Part shown: in pieces, positions 10,524 through 21,895 of the stretch
How the letters are laid out: each line of letters opens with the position of its first letter
Numbering within the stretch: the first letter of the stretch is position 1
Assembly (NCBI RefSeq): GCF_904849725.1
Contig: NC_058519.1
Coordinates: 537,610,316 to 537,674,315, forward strand
DNA length: 64,000 nt
Origin: Hordeum vulgare subsp. vulgare
Taxonomy: Eukaryota > Streptophyta > Magnoliopsida > Poales > Poaceae
Direction of reading: 5' to 3'
The notes under the pieces: generated by a model
Database searches by the model: none
What the model saw: only the letters and a program-made list of their open reading frames with translations
Told to the model about the DNA's origin: nothing
Program-made: the position numbers and the translations under genes

Positions 10524-13382
10524 TCATTGTCGGATGTCTTGGTACATCTTGGTACTACCCGGATGAATAGACAATGGTGTGTCATGAGCTTCTTCCATCA
10601 CCTTCCGAGTCATCCTGAGATTTTCCTTCTTATTTGGGACGAATAGGCGACCCTTGAAATACAAGGCGCCACCTTCATCAACGGTGAAAAAGGAGGGTTT
10701 ACCCTTCGCAATATAGCTCTTAATCCTGTCGACATCATCGTCAAAGTCTTGTATATTCTTTATGGAGCTCACAAGATCTGGTTCAACCACTAGGTTACTC
10801 AGGGAACCCTGATTAACAACACGAAGGTTCATCTTTTGACAATCTTCAGGAGGGGGAACAAGGTAACCCTGAGGAACAATGTGGAGGTTCAGCTTACGGA
10901 ATTCCTCTTGCAGACGATCGTGAACCTGATGAACCTGGAGGTGGTTGCAGTATGACTTGCGACTTAAGGCATCAGCCATTACATTAGCCTTGCCAGGGGT
11001 ATATGATATACTACAGTCAAAATCTGCTATACGCTCCATCCATCTTTGTTGACGCAGGTTCAGCTCCGGTTGAGTGAACAAGTACTTCAGACTTTGATGG
11101 TCGGTGTAGATTTCACAGCGATTACCGACAAGGTATTGTCGCCATTCCTTCAATGCATGAATGACTGCGGCAAGCTCGAGATCATGAACTGGGTAGTTCT
11201 CTTCATGAGCACGCAGTTGACGTGAAGCATAAGCGATCACCTTGCGATCCTGCATTAGGACACAACCTATTCCTTGACGTGAAGCATCACAGTATATGAC
11301 GAAATCGCTTTTTGTATCTGGAGGAGCAAGTACTGGAGCGGACGTCAGTTTGTCCTTGAGCGCCTGGAAACTTTCCTGACATCTATCAGTCCATTCATAC
11401 TTAACACCTTTGTGAAGCAGGTTGGTTAAGGGCTTCGCAATCTTGGAGAAGTTCTCGACGAATCGACGGCAATAGCTGGCGAGTCCGAGAAAACTTCTGA
11501 CTTGCTTGACATTCTTCGGGGGAGTCCAGTCAAGAATAGCTTGAATTCGTTCGGGGTTGACCGCAATACCATCCTTGGAAATCACATGACCAAGGTAAGT
11601 CACTTCGTCTAGCCAGAACTCACATTTGGAATACTTCGCATAGAGTTTATGCTCCCGAAGCTTATCCAGTACAAGATGAAGATGCTCAGCATGCTCTTCT
11701 TTGTCCTTCGAAAATACCAGAATATCATCTAGATATACCACGACAAATTTGTCGAGGTAGTCCATGAATATATAATTCATCAATCGAGAGAAGGTTGCCG
11801 GTGCATTGGTTAAGCCGAAGGACATGACGGTGTACTCGTATGATCCATATCGAGTAACAAAGGAGGTCTTTGGAATATCCTCCTTGCGAACACGGATCTG
11901 GTGGTATCCCAATCTCAAGTCGAGCTTAGAGAAAACGGTGGAACCAGCAAGTTGATCATACAAATCATTTATCCGAGGGAGAGGATATTTGTTCTGAATA
12001 GTGGCCTGGTTGATAGGACGGTAGTCTTGAACCAATCGATTTGTCCCATCCTTCTTCTTAACAAAGAGAGAAGGTGCTCCCCAAGCAGAGGAACTCGGAC
12101 GGATGAAACCCAGACGGAGCGAGTTGTCAATTTCTTGCTTAAGTTCAAGGAGCTCATGTGGTGGCATTTTATAAGGACGCTTGGCAATAGGAGTGGTACC
12201 GGGTACCAAGTCAATGACAAACTCGACAGCTCGAGCAGGGGGAATTCCCGGAAGTTCTTCTGGAAAGACATCTTGAAATTCTCGGACCACTGGTATGTTT
12301 TCAATCCCTTCAAGAGGCGACGCATTTAATGCATTCAAAGCATACATTCGTGCCTCAGCATTACGGACGAGATGCGCATGGTAGCTTATTACTTCATCTG
12401 AAGGGTGTAGGAGGTGGACGGTCTTGGTGGCACAAACGATCGATGCCGTATGAGCTTTCAACCAGTCCATCCCCAATATGAGATCAATGTTGGATAACTT
12501 TAGTAGGATGGGGTTGGCAAGGAATTCTAATCCTTCAATTTCAACTGGAACATGGGGGAAAACCACAGAGGTTCGGCATTCGCCCCCAGGGGTGTTTACC
12601 ACTATCGGGATGTTCATCTCTTCGCTCCTAATGTCATGCATGTATGCAAAATTTTCCGACATAAAGGAATGCGATGCTCCTGTATCAAACAATACAGAAG
12701 CAGGTACTGAGTTAATGAGAAGTGTACCCATCATGGTAGCAGGCTGGTCTTGAGCTTGACCCATATCAATGTTGTTGGCCTGACCACGAACATAAGCAGG
12801 CTTAGTGTTGAAGTTGCGGTTCCAGTTGTTGCCACTGCCAGTTGCGGGAAGTGCCAGCTGATTCGGATTCTGCCTGCAGTCTCTAGCACGGTGACCTCGA
12901 CGGCCACACTTGAAGCACAACCCGTCCTCAGGGCGGGAAGGAGGAACTCGAGGTGGTGGAGCTGGAAGCCTCGGCTGCCTAGGTGGTGGAGGAGGCAGGC
13001 GAGGTGCAGCATAGGACGGCCTCGGAGTAGGATGAGGTGCATGGTACATGTTGTTGGGAATCCAGATCTTCCGCTTCTGCGCACATGAGCCCGAAGATGA
13101 CCCCATGTCACGGTTGCGCTTGCTGCTATCTTTGTATTCCTGCAGACCAGTCTCAACCTGAATAGCCTTGTTCACCAGGGTGGCGAAATCAGCATAGTCC
13201 TGAACGAGGAGTGTCAGCTTGATATCAGGGTGGAGGCCTTCACGGAACTTCTCCTGCCTGCGTGCATCAGTCGCAATGTCTTCTTCAGCATAGCGAGATA
13301 ATTCCAGAAATTCCCGCTGATAAGCATCCACAGTCTTGTTGCCCTGGATCAAGTTGCGGAACTCACGCTTCTTCCGGTCCAT
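10524..13382 (-). pseudogene. gag-pol: Element B polyprotein main ORF: gag C-terminus, zinc knuckle, protease, RT, RNase H
   Basis: 952 codons open. Residues 1-90 finish the capsid; a proline-rich linker follows; the CCHC knuckle [14 protein letters not shown] is at 156-169; the aspartic protease active site LFDTGAS is at 231-237; reverse transcriptase spans about 400-600 with the polymerase box YLDD at 550-553; RNase H follows from about 690 with CDAS (Asp 699) and YTDHQSL. The N-terminal edge of integrase closes the ORF at TGA 10524-10526, where related proteins have Arg. It is in frame with the gag start at 13817 but separated from it by TGA 13401-13403. Catalytic residues themselves look intact. 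Confidence 0.93.
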
Positions 13383-13400
13383 GATTCCCTGGGGAATGTA

Positions 13401-13817
13401 TCAAGCACGGAAAGCAGCCTTGAACTCTGCCCAAGTCATGATAGTTCCATCGGGCTGAGAGTGCCTGTGACTGTCCCACCATTGAGCAGCGGGACCCTTC
13501 AGAAAGTAGGCGGCAAAGTTGACATAGCTCGCCAGGGGCACATTGGCAGACTCCAGCTCATAAGAAATGTCACGGAGCCAGTCATCAGCATCTAGAGGCT
13601 GAGTTGAGCTGCGGTAGAGCGCAGGGTTGAGGCGGTAGAAGTCTTGCAGTGTCACGCCTTGCGGTTGGTTCATGTTCGGCCTTTGGAACTGATCCATGAG
13701 CCCTTGCATAAACTGGCGGTTCAGCTCAAACTGTTGGATCATCCCCGCCATATACTCAGGAGGCGGGGGTGGTGCATCGTTGGCAGGGCCATGCGGGCGG
13801 CCAGCTGGTCTAACCAT
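13401..13817 (-). pseudogene. gag: Element B gag N-terminus
   Basis: Starts MVRPAGRPHGPAND at 13817 and runs 138 codons with the retrotransposon gag fold (LDADDWLRDISYELE, AAYFLKGPAAQWWD). It ends at TGA 13401-13403, within a CGA codon context: the duplicate gag at 3823-3825 has CGA (Arg). The downstream ORF (13382) continues in the same frame, so a single C-to-T change separates gag from pol. Confidence 0.92.
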
Positions 13818-14098
13818 CCTGTTAAATATTTAGCAGGGGTAGTTTATCTTAAAGAAATTGAAAGGCATCGCACGCATTCATGAAATAATCAAGCATAATG
13901 AAAGGGAAATGCGATAGATACTCCATAGTAGTTGAGTTCGACATACAGACCCATGCATAAGTTCGATTACAGACTAACGATTACAAATTCGAAATTTGGC
14001 GATAGCCCGGACGCATTTGACGATACCCTGGACTCACTAGGCGGCGCACAGGCACGCGGTGGAAGAGTACCACAACGAGATGTAGCGATAAGGCTACA
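13818..14098 (-). other. Spacer between leader ORF and gag of element B
   Basis: About 280 untranslated bases, nearly identical to 4220-4500. No ribosome-entry or splice signal could be identified with confidence. Confidence 0.6.
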
Positions 14099-14887
14099 TC
14101 AACGTCGGAGAGGACGATCGAATCCTGGTAGCTGGCGGTGATAGAAGGTAGGGATAGGACCCTGTGTCCCGTTGTGACTCTGGTGAGGGTACCGCATCCA
14201 GTCGAGCAGCTGAGGTCCAAGTGCAGGGGTTCTACCCCCAACATCAGTCCACTCGAGAGCTGATGGTAGCTCTGTCCTGCTCGGCTCGCGGATGCGCATA
14301 GGTGGAACCCTCGGACAGTGTGATGGTTGTAGCTCTGTCAACGCGTCATAAAGACGAGCGCGCGTAGCATACAGCTCCACAGTCAGAGCTCGGAAAGCAC
14401 GATCCATTGCCTCAGTGTACTGCACCAGAATCCGCGCGTCGTAGCGACGCGTCACGTAGGGGGCGCAAACAGCGACGTAGGAACGGTCGCTGCGCTCCCG
14501 AACGTCAGAAGCGTAGGCAGTGAGATCAGATCCAGTCTCATCCCCAGCAAGAGCATGTGGGATGTATCTGAAAGGACTCTCCTCCAGGTGAGGGTACGCT
14601 CCACGGAGACGGGTGATGGCGATGTAGGCCGCATCATGGACGGCCATCTCGACCGACACTCCAATACCACAGAACACGTGGCACTCAAGGGTCTCGCCGC
14701 CCCTCTGGTCAAAGATGCGAACCTCAGCCTGGTACTGGTACTGGTTATACTCGCGGAAATCCTCAAACACAGTGTACTCGGGGTACCAGCGATATCCCAG
14801 CCTGGTCAGGAGGTCGACCAAAATGGCCGGGAACCCAGTCGTCTCAGTGGCCTGTGTTAGGCGCACGTGCTGTCTTGCGGGACGCAT
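14099..14887 (-). CDS. Element B leader ORF, copy 1 (262 aa, uncharacterised, dsRNA-binding-like motif)
   Basis: An intact sense-strand ORF placed between PBS and gag of the full unit, beginning MRPARQHVRL. It has the same architecture as 4501-5289: N-terminal region with G-Y-R-W-Y-P-E-Y at 31-38, a dsRNA-binding-like strand and helix at about 53-95, and a helical middle. It stays open although gag-pol next to it carries several stops. The two copies differ by 12 bases in my count, five of them changing an amino acid. No named family is recognised; the dsRNA-binding resemblance is by eye only. Confidence 0.72.
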   Translation of the reverse strand: MRPARQHVRLTQATETTGFPAILVDLLTRLGYRWYPEYTVFEDFREYNQYQYQAEVRIFDQRGGETLECHVFCGIGVSVEMAVHDAAYIAITRLRGAYPHLEESPFRYIPHALAGDETGSDLTAYASDVRERSDRSYVAVCAPYVTRRYDARILVQYTEAMDRAFRALTVELYATRARLYDALTELQPSHCPRVPPMRIREPSRTELPSALEWTDVGGRTPALGPQLLDWMRYPHQSHNGTQGPIPTFYHRQLPGFDRPLRR

Positions 14888-15207
14888 CTGAAAATAAGAT
14901 TGACGGATGTCAATGACAGTGTGTGTAATACATATTCAGGAGAAAAGGAGTAGATAGTCCAGCGCTCCGGATCGATGTGATTCGAGAACCTAATGTTAGA
15001 GTTAGTAAAATCTTTGACCCGAAAGAGAAGAGAAAGTAGAGCCCAGAGTATAGAAAAGGAGTAAAAGATACTAATACCACCCAATTGAGATGTGGGCCCG
15101 TAAGCCACAACATCAGTGTTAGTAAAGTTTTTCAAACACTAGACTCAACTTCGGCCAAGGAGTTGGAAAGGGGGGCTACCTACAGGCAGTTGGCTCTAAT
15201 ACCAACT
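14888..15207 (-). other. Element B leader with primer-binding site
   Basis: Untranslated leader next to the 5' LTR. The PBS complement GCTCTAATACCA is at 15193-15204 (sense TGGTATTAGAGC, initiator-Met tRNA type), three bases from the LTR end at 15208. Confidence 0.87.
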
Positions 15208-18200
15208 TGTGACGCCCTCGATTTAATCGTACGCTAATCATACACGCAAATGCGTACGACCAAACCCAAGGACTCACGGGAAGATATCACAACACAACTC
15301 TAGACCCAAATGAAAATAACATCAGCTTCATATTACAAGCCAGGGGCCTCGAGGGCTAGAATACGAAAGCTCGATAAACACACGAGTCAGCGGGAGCAAA
15401 GCAGCGGTGAGTACTCATCCAAAGTACTCACAAGGCTTACATCAGAACTATTCTAATTATGCATCAGTATCAAAGAAGGGGGGTTATATGTGGACCGACT
15501 GCAGCAACGCGAGAATAGAGAGAGGAGGCCTAGTCCTATCGAAGACTAGCATCCTCAGGGTCTTGCAGCAATAGACGAGAGTAGAACAGGGGTAAAACAT
15601 AAATAGTCATATTGTTGCAGCAATATTAAAGTGAGGTCACGCCTAAAGATCCTCCCTCGACTCCGTGCGAGGAAGCAATCCCGAGGCAAACTAATTCCAG
15701 TTAAGTAACAATTGTAGTTGTAAAAGATCGGGGCACAACTCCAAGTCGTCCTGTAACCGTGGACACGGCTATCCGAATAGTTAATTTTCATCCCTGCAGG
15801 GGTGCACCACATGTCCCGTCACGCTCGATAACACTCTGGCCGGACATACTTTTCTGGGTCCTGCCCGGCCTCGGAATATCGACACGTCGCAGCCCCACCT
15901 AAGACTAATCAGAGAGGCCAACCCGCCGGTCTAAATCCTAAGCACAAAGGGTTCGTGGGCCCTGTTCCCCTTCACGCTCCTGCACGTGGCGTGGGCGGCC
16001 GACGTCAGTCCTAGCATCCCTTAATCACAAGCGGGATGCATCTCGGGACCACTCGGGCGCGCGCCGCTACATTGCTGGCATCTGAAAAGTTTCGGCTGAT
16101 ACCGCGACGCCGAATACCCATAATTCTTCCCGCGTAGCCGGTTAGTGCGAAAAAGGTCTCCGACCAACTCAGATCAAATACCCAAATCCATTAGCATTTT
16201 AATTAGGCCAACAACACAGTCTCACGGGAATCCACCCATCTTACAACTAAACACCAATGATCCCAGTAACATGGTCAAGTAACTGTGTGGTTGTAACATC
16301 GGGGGGAATCCGAGGTATCACCCTCGTTGGATTCCGAACGATGTACCCGTCAAGGTGGGCTTAGAGGAATCACCCTCGGGGATCCCACACTTGAGGGGTT
16401 GCCTGACAGAGACGTCATCGGGAATGGTGAAAGAGGAATCACCCTCGATAACCATGACCGACTAGCTATACTACAGAGATATCATCAGGAGTACTTAGCG
16501 AGGTGTCACCCTCGGTACCCGATAGTATCTCTGTAGCGTCGTACAACGAAGGGGGTGAATGTGCTGTGTTGGGTCTTGCTCGTCGATCAGAGATCAAGAT
16601 TTGAAAACAAGCGGGGCAACTGAACTACGGGGTCAGAGGGGATGACTGCTCCACCTATACTAAGCATATTTAAAGTACAGGACTGAAAGTAGCAGTTCAT
16701 CAAAAATAGGCTATGCATCAGATATAGGAGCTAACTACAACAGTAGCAAAATACTAATGCAAGCAGTAGGAAGAAAGACATAGGCGATATAGGAATGATC
16801 AAGGGGAGTTTGCTCGCCTTGCTGCTCTGCGGCAAAGGACTGATCGGCAGGGTCGTAGATGTACCCGGCAGCAGCGTCAGTCTCGGGGTCTACCGGTAAG
16901 AAGAGGGGGAAGAAACAATAAATAATAGCACCGATGCAACACAAAGCATGACATGGAAAGATGCAGGCTAGACATGAGCTAACGCAGCAACATCCGTCAT
17001 AGACGGGTCGGAAGAATATCTGACGATATTTTCCGGGTCTCGGGCTACTACCGGTTATACTAGAAACGATGGGAAAGTTCCAAGTTTGCTATGCTAGGGA
17101 CGCGTGACACACGAATGGACCGTGTATCCGGGTTCGTCTCGTTTTGCTGATCAACTTTCATGTTGAAAATATTTTGATCTGACTTACGGATTATTTTATA
17201 TTAATTTTCAAAGTTTTATTAATTATTTAGGAATCAAAAACAGATTTAAATGATTTAATAAAATCCTATTATGACATCATCGCGATGTCATGCTGACATC
17301 AACATTTGACTGGTCAACTGACCTGCGGGTCTCGAACGTCATAGGCACAAGTTTTATTTAAGATTAAATATTATTTAATCAGATTAATTTAGTGGGGGGG
17401 ACCCGCGTGTCATACTCTAATTATGTTAATTATTTATTCTAATTAACAGATTAACTTATATATTTATTTAACTAATTCATTAACTCATTAATTAATTATT
17501 ATATCTATTTATTTATTTATTTAATAAAAACATTATTTTTATTTATTATTTTTAATTATCGCGTGGGGCCTCCCTGTCATAGACAGCGGGTGCATTGGCC
17601 CCACCGGTAAGTGGCCTAAGGCCATTTACTCATTTTATTAATCACAAATACATAACCATACAAATGTCGTATTCCTCTAAATATCCATATACGCAAATAC
17701 ATACATCGCATCTCATACATACATACATAATACAACATTTATTTTTTTTCTCTCAAAACTCTCATCTCCCTCTCTGCTAACAGAGAGACACAGAACTCTC
17801 TCTGCTCCAACTCAACATAGAAGAACATAAACTTCAATCCCTCCTACCGGAGTCTACCGTCGACGGATCGGGGCCTCGTTTGCCGGAACGGAACCGGGGC
17901 GGTGAGGAGAACGCGACGGTGGGAGGAGCCCGAGGAGGGGCTCACCAACGTTGACGAGACGGCCCGATGAAGCCGGAGTACGCACGAAGGTGAAGGTGAC
18001 GACGGTGACGCGGTTCCGGTGAAGACGGGCGTAGGGGAGGCCCGGTGGGGGAGGGGCTCACCGGCGTGGTGAAGGGGGCGAGGGGGGGCCGGTCTCCCTG
18101 CCCGGTCCCTCCTGGACCGAGCGGGAGGAAGGGGGCGCGACGGGGAGGGGGGGCCCTCGGTTAGGAGAGGCAGGGGGCCGCCGGCGGGATGGAGGGACGA

Positions 18201-18972
18201 GGTGGGGGGACTCGCCGGCGGAAGGAGGAGGCCGTGGGGGAGCGGCTCGCCGGCGGGTGGGGGGGCGCCGGCCAGGCAGTAGAGCTCGCCGGCCACGGAG
18301 GGAGGGATCTGAGGGGGCAGAGGGGCGACGGGAGGAGAGGGCTCGTGGGGAGGGGCGAGATGGGGTGGGAGAGGGAGTTACTGGAGAGAGAGGGATCGTG
18401 GGGAGGGTCACGAGAGAGAGAGGGATGGGGGCGCTGTTGTGGGGGAGGGTGGGGCCCCCCACGAGGGGGAGGCTGGCGGCGGCATGGGAGGCGAGTGGGA
18501 GGGAGGCGAGCGAGGCAGGGGGGGTTCGCTAGTGTTTGAGCGGGAGGGGGCGCGGGTGGGCTGGCCAGCTGGGCCTTTTGGCCCAGCTCGGCCAGGGGGG
18601 TGGGGGTTGTTTTTTTCCTTTTCTTTTTTTTTGTTGTTGTTTTATTTTGTTTTGTTTTATTTTGCCTTTTTTATTATTTCTTTCTTTCATTATTTATTTT
18701 ACTATTTGATTTTTCTTTTTAAATACTTTCTTTTATTATACTTTCTTTTACAATTTATTATACATACTTTTAATTCTTTCTTTCATATACATATTCTTTT
18801 AATATTTGTAATGAACTTACAAAGTAGTTTTCTTTTGTTTTCAAATTTTGGATCCGGACAGACTTGAATCAACGCGGGTCTGAGATGGGAATTCCATGAC
18901 GTGGCATCATTAGTGGTTGATCACAGTAGCTTAATTACAATAATTACTGTTGCAAAAGTCGAGGATGTCACA
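15208..18972 (-). repeat. Element B 5' LTR (LTR2, 3765 bp)
   Basis: TGTGACGCCC to GATGTCACA. Compared with LTR1 (5610-9297) it lacks about 244 bases (equivalent to about 5796-6039, junction near 15395) but keeps a 337-base segment (about 16287-16623) with the motif array described separately. Adding back each deletion gives about 4.0 kb for both, so the ancestral LTR was about 4 kb. The GC-rich block (about 17850-18600) lacks the long G run of LTR1, and its telo-box is mutated (TAGTGTTT). Confidence 0.92.
16311..16514 (-). repeat. Four-copy near-palindromic motif array in the element B 5' LTR
   Basis: Four copies of a GAGGWRTCACCCTCG-like motif at 16311-16326, 16364-16378, 16433-16447 and 16499-16514, spaced about 52-69 bases. 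The outer copies read CGAGGTATCACCCTCG and CGAGGTGTCACCCTCG, so CGAGG and CCTCG can pair. Element D has the same array (47660-47863) with almost the same spacing. It may be a protein-binding or structural element; role unknown. Confidence 0.75.
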
Positions 18973-18977
18973 CTACA
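18973..18977 (+). repeat. Target-site duplication of element B, right copy (CTACA)
   Basis: Matches 3674-3678 exactly. Confidence 0.93.
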
Positions 18978-21158
18978 GTACCTATGGAAGTGGTGGTTTG
19001 CTTTCTTATACTAATGTTATCACGAGTTTCTGTTTAAGTTTCGTGTTGTGAAGTTTTCAAGTTTTGGGTGAAGTTCTTATGGACAAAAAGATAAAGAGTG
19101 GCAAGAGCCCAAGCTTGGGGATGCCCAAGGCACCACAAGATGATTCAAGGATGACATAAAATCCTAAGCTTGGGGATGCCCCGGGAAGGCATCCCCTCTT
19201 TCGTCTTCAATCCATCGGTAACGTTACTTGGGGCTATATTTTTATTCACCACATGTTATGTGTTTTGCTTGGAGCGTCTTGTATCGTAGGTGTCTTTTAT
19301 TTTTGTTGTGTCACAATCATCCTTGCTGCACACCTAGAGAGAGAGACATGCACTCACCGTGATTTTGTCGAGCTTCACTTATATCCTTTGGTTAGACAAT
19401 TCAGCTCATATGTGCTTCACTTATATATTTTGACCTAGTTGATTTTGCTCTATGTGCTTCACTTATATCTTTTAGAGCATGGCAGTGAGTGGCTTGGTAG
19501 TTGATCTATGCTATGAAAGTAGTCCCAAAAGGGGTAATTATCCAAAGGGATATGAAAACTTCCACCTTCATGTGCATTGAATAGTTAGAAAAGTTTGATT
19601 CATCTCAATTAGTTTTGAGTTGTGGTTAAGGTAATATTGAAGTTATATTAGTAAGGTGTTGTGGATCTAGAAATACTTGTGTTGAAATTAGTGATTCCCG
19701 TAGCATGCACGTATGGTGAACCGCTATGTGATGAAGTCTGAGCATGATTAGTCTATTGATTGTCATCTTTTGTGTGGCGGTCGGGATCGCGCGATGGTTT
19801 ATACCTACCAACCCTTCCCCTAGGAGTATGCGTTGAATGCTTTGTTTCGATTACTACTAAAACTTTTGCAACAAGTATATGAGTTCTTCATGACTAATAT
19901 TGAGTCCATGGTTTAGATGCACTTTCACCTTCCACCATCACTATCTTCTTTAGTACCGTGCAATTTTCGCCGGTGCACAAAACCCACCATTAGCCTCCCT
20001 CAAAACAGCCACCATACCTACCTACTATGGATTTTTTTCAAAGCTATTCCGAGATATATTGCCATACGATTACCACCATGACATGTGCCACCACTTCCAC
20101 ATTGCCATTGCATGATCGTAAGATAGCTAGCATGATGTTTCCTTTGATTTCTATGCCATGGTAGATCATTGTCACGGTACACTACCGAAGGCATTCCATA
20201 TAGAGTCATCATTGCTCTAAGTTTTGAGTTGTAAGTGTGATGATCATCATTGATGGAGCATTGTCCCATGTGAGTAAATAAAAGAGGCCAGCGAAGCCCA
20301 TATACAAAAAGAGGCCAAAGATGCCCACCAAAAAAAAGAGGCCAAAGAGACCACCAAAAAATGAGAGAAAAAGAGAGAAGGGACAATGCTACTATCCTTC
20401 CACACTTGTGTTTATTAAGCACCATGATCTTCATGATTGAGAGTCTCTCGTTTTATCACCACCATATAGCTAGTGGGAAATTTTCATTATATAACTTGGC
20501 TTGTATATTCCAATGATAGGCTTCCTCAAATTTGCCTTAGGTCTTCGTGAGCAAGCAAGTTGGATGCACACCCACTAGTTTTTTTAAGAGCTTTCACATA
20601 CTCTTAGCTCTAGTGCATCATTTGTATGGCAATCCCTACTCACTCACATTGATATCTATTGATGAGCATCTCCACAGCTCATCGATATGCCTAGTTAATG
20701 TGACCATCTTCTCCTTGTTTGTCTTGCAACCTCCACCACACTCCACACCACCTATATTGCTAAAACCATGGTTCACGCTCATGTATTGCGTGAGAGTTGA
20801 AATTTTTTGAGAAAGTAAAGGTGTGAAAACAATTACTTGGCCAATACCGGGGTTGTGCATGATTTAAATTCGTTGTGCAATGATGATAGAGCATAGCCAG
20901 ACTATATGGTTTTGTAGGGATAACTTTCTTTTGGCCTTGTTATTTTGAAAGTTCATGGTTACCTTGCTAGTTTGCTTGAACTATTATTGTCTCCACTTCA
21001 ATAGCAAACTATTGTTTTGAATCTAACAGATCAGGACATTCACGTCACATAAGAGGAGTTACAAAGGACATCTATGCTAGGTAGCATGAAAGCATAAAAA
21101 ATTCATTCTTTATCACTTCCCTACTCGAGGACGAGCAGGAGTTAAGCTTGGGGATGCT
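18978..21158 (+). other. Element A long 3' non-coding region
   Basis: About 2.2 kb with no supported ORF between the interrupted region at 3678 and the 3' LTR. It contains two internal copies of the polypurine-tract-like AAGCTTGGGGATGCC (19111-19125 and 19166-19180), a 9-base-pair hairpin (GGGGATGCC 19172-19180 with GGCATCCCC 19188-19196), a purine-rich AAGAGGCCAAAGA repeat at about 20280-20390, and the true tract before the LTR. Where other gypsy elements carry pol, this one has none. Confidence 0.75.
21144..21158 (+). promoter_or_regulatory. Polypurine tract region of element A
   Basis: AAGCTTGGGGATGCT abuts the 3' LTR start TGATAAG at 21159. It is the third copy of a sequence also found at 19111 and 19166. 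Confidence 0.7.
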
Positions 21159-21895
21159 TGATAAGTCTCAAACGTATCTATAATTTTGATGGTTTCATGC
21201 TGTTATCTTGTCAACTTTGGATGTTTTATGTACCTTTTATATCTTTTTTGGGACTAACTTATTAATTCGGTGCCAAGTGCCAGTTCCTGTTTTTTCTGTG
21301 TTTTTGAGTCTTTTCAGATCCGATTTTGGAACGGAGTCCAAACAGAATAAAATCCCTGAAATAAAATTTTCCAGAACGGAAGAAGATCAGGGGACTTGAG
21401 GGCCAAGGCAGGAGAGCCACAGGGGGCCCACAAGCCCTGTAGCCACCACCAGGGGGCGGTGGCTACCAGGCTTGTGGCCTCCCTCGAACCCCCCTGCCCT
21501 AGCTCTTTCGCCTATATATTCCCTAAAATCCAGAAAAAAAATCAGGGCATCCACGAAAACACTTTTCCGCCGCCGCAAGCTTCCGTTTCCGTGAGATCTC
21601 ATCTGGAGACCCTTCCCAGTGCCCTGCCAGAGGGGGATTTGGAGTTGGAGGGCTTCTATATCAACATCATCGCCTCTCCAATGACTCGTGAGTAGTTCAC
21701 TTCAGACCTACGGGTCCGTAGTTAGTAGCTAGATGGCTTCTTCTCTCTCTTGGATCTTCAATACAAAGTTCTCCATGATCTTCATGGAAATATATCTGAT
21801 GTAATCCTCTTTGGCGGTGTGTTTGTCGAAATCCGATCAATTGTGGATTTGTGATCAGATTATCTATGATATATATTTGAGTCTTTGCTGATTTC
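21159..21895 (+). repeat. Element A 3' LTR, first part
   Basis: Begins TGATAAGTCTCAAACG. A TATA-like TATATAT at 21513-21519 marks a plausible promoter. The LTR is split at 21895 by element C1 and resumes after the duplicated ATTTC at 30818. Confidence 0.88.
21891..21895 (+). repeat. Target-site duplication of element C1, left copy (ATTTC)
   Basis: ATTTC precedes TGTTGG at 21896 and recurs at 30813-30817 directly after CCCCAACA. Confidence 0.95.

Larger units (their letters stand above)
3679..18972 (-). mobile_element. Element B: Tekay-type chromovirus (gypsy) with tandem LTR structure
   Basis: A minus-strand element flanked by CTACA duplications. Read in its own direction it has: 5' LTR (18972-15208), PBS, leader ORF, gag-pol with integrase and chromodomain (13817-9334), polypurine tract, 3' LTR (9297-5610), then a second PBS, a second copy of the leader ORF, the start of a second gag, and finally only the last 139 bases of a third LTR (3817-3679). 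Chromodomain plus gag-pol order identify a chromovirus; the RT and gag look like the Tekay/Del clade. LTRs are about 3.7 kb, and each carries its own internal deletion. Gag-pol is broken by several stops and at least one frameshift. Confidence 0.9.

Noticed and set aside
16285..16530. CRISPR-like appearance of the regularly spaced motif array
   Set aside because: Plant nuclear DNA, only four short imperfect copies within an LTR, no cas genes.
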